DNA of 33,273 nt from assembly GCA_003506895.1 (NCBI GenBank), contig DNXO01000104.1, positions 35,505 through 68,777 of the forward strand, read 5' to 3'. Positions 33,092 through 33,273 of the stretch are shown one piece after another. The stretch is from Acetobacteraceae bacterium. Lineage in GTDB: Bacteria > Pseudomonadota > Alphaproteobacteria > Acetobacterales > Acetobacteraceae. Position 1 is the first letter of the stretch. Each line of letters begins with the position of its first letter. The notes below the pieces were generated by a model, which searched no databases, was not told the origin of the DNA, and saw only the letters and a program-made list of their open reading frames with translations. The translations under genes were made by a program, and so were the position numbers.

Positions 33092-33273
33092 ATGGCCAGC
33101 ACCTACGCCGCCATCGGCGCCGCCGCGCCATCGCAGGCGGAGTTCGCGGCCTTTGCCGACGCGATGTCCACCAGCTATGGCGCGCCGATCGAACTGGTCT
33201 CGGTCGATCCGGGCAGCGGCCAGCAGACCGAACTGGCCGACACCAGCATCACCAACCTGCTGGCCGAGCTTCC
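33092..33273 (+). CDS. Orphan pretoxin cassette, truncated by the window end
   Basis: An open frame from ATG 33092 (and open upstream for some codons) that encodes M-A-S-T-Y-A-A-I-G, then A-E-F-A-A-F-A-D-A-M, then the same G-A-P-I-E-L-V-S-V-D-P segment as the main toxin, out to the last base. GC returns to about 70%. There is no ribosome binding site at the ATG. It looks like a second, promoterless C-terminal module, whose toxin tip would lie beyond the window. It retains about 28 residues before G-A-P-I that the main gene lacks. Confidence 0.6.
   Translation, partial: MASTYAAIGAAAPSQAEFAAFADAMSTSYGAPIELVSVDPGSGQQTELADTSITNLLAEL
33179..33273 (+). repeat. 95-bp direct repeat, copy B (truncated by window end)
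   Basis: Second copy of 30751-30845 at an offset of 2428 bases, two mismatches. It lies in the orphan cassette and could recombine with copy A to swap the toxin tip and its immunity gene. Confidence 0.95.

Overview
The window looks like chromosomal DNA of a high-GC alphaproteobacterium, most likely Rhodospirillales/Acetobacteraceae. The signs are the block rodZ-like, ispG, hisS, prfA, prmC and DUF4167, the ptsP / nitronate monooxygenase-like / lysC / ubiG neighbourhood, the trxB-LysR pair, lpxB (a Gram-negative outer membrane), and Shine-Dalgarno-led genes with GTG and TTG starts. The assignment rests on recognition of gene order and protein families, not on a search.

Layout. Bases 1-5430 hold a GxxExxY protein, a membrane GT39 glycosyltransferase, and a tightly overlapping set: polyprenyl-phosphate-type GT2 transferase, GH5 glycosidase and PLP group II decarboxylase. 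Bases 5430-5830 have no protein gene. They carry two strong minus-strand terminators and a run of five hairpins that looks like an undescribed small RNA. Bases 5827-10618 hold a LysR regulator, thioredoxin reductase, a MerA-like flavoprotein reductase, a patatin phospholipase and a small hypothetical gene. A 730-base stretch without a supportable gene follows. Then come rpmB (with a clear promoter), a small membrane protein, an Atm1-type ABC exporter and a divergent Nudix hydrolase.

Bases 14796-26600 are almost all minus-strand housekeeping genes: DUF4167, prmC, prfA, hisS, a HepT/MntA-like pair inserted between hisS and ispG, ispG, a RodZ-like protein, ptsP (preceded by a 10-codon leader peptide), a nitronate monooxygenase-like protein and lysC. 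Then ubiG and lpxB lie on the plus strand with a REP-like palindrome between them.

The last 4.5 kb (28800-33273) is accessory DNA and the most interesting part. A transposase relic is followed by a large modular protein gene. Its N-terminal half has five 43-residue tandem repeats. A pretoxin region and a hydrophobic Gly/Ala-rich linker follow, then a C-terminal domain with the Glu/Thr/Asp pattern of the pesticin/T4-type lysozyme fold. Two bases later begins a low-GC gene for a secreted protein with two cysteines, the expected form of a periplasmic immunity protein. Right after it a second, high-GC copy of the pretoxin region starts and runs off the window. This is the layout of a polymorphic-toxin locus with a downstream orphan cassette. 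The main gene is out of frame exactly where the repeated segment begins, and it lacks a normal start codon, so it may be silent, rearranged or decaying.

No tRNA, rRNA or CRISPR array was seen. Family assignments come from motif recognition and would need profile searches to confirm.
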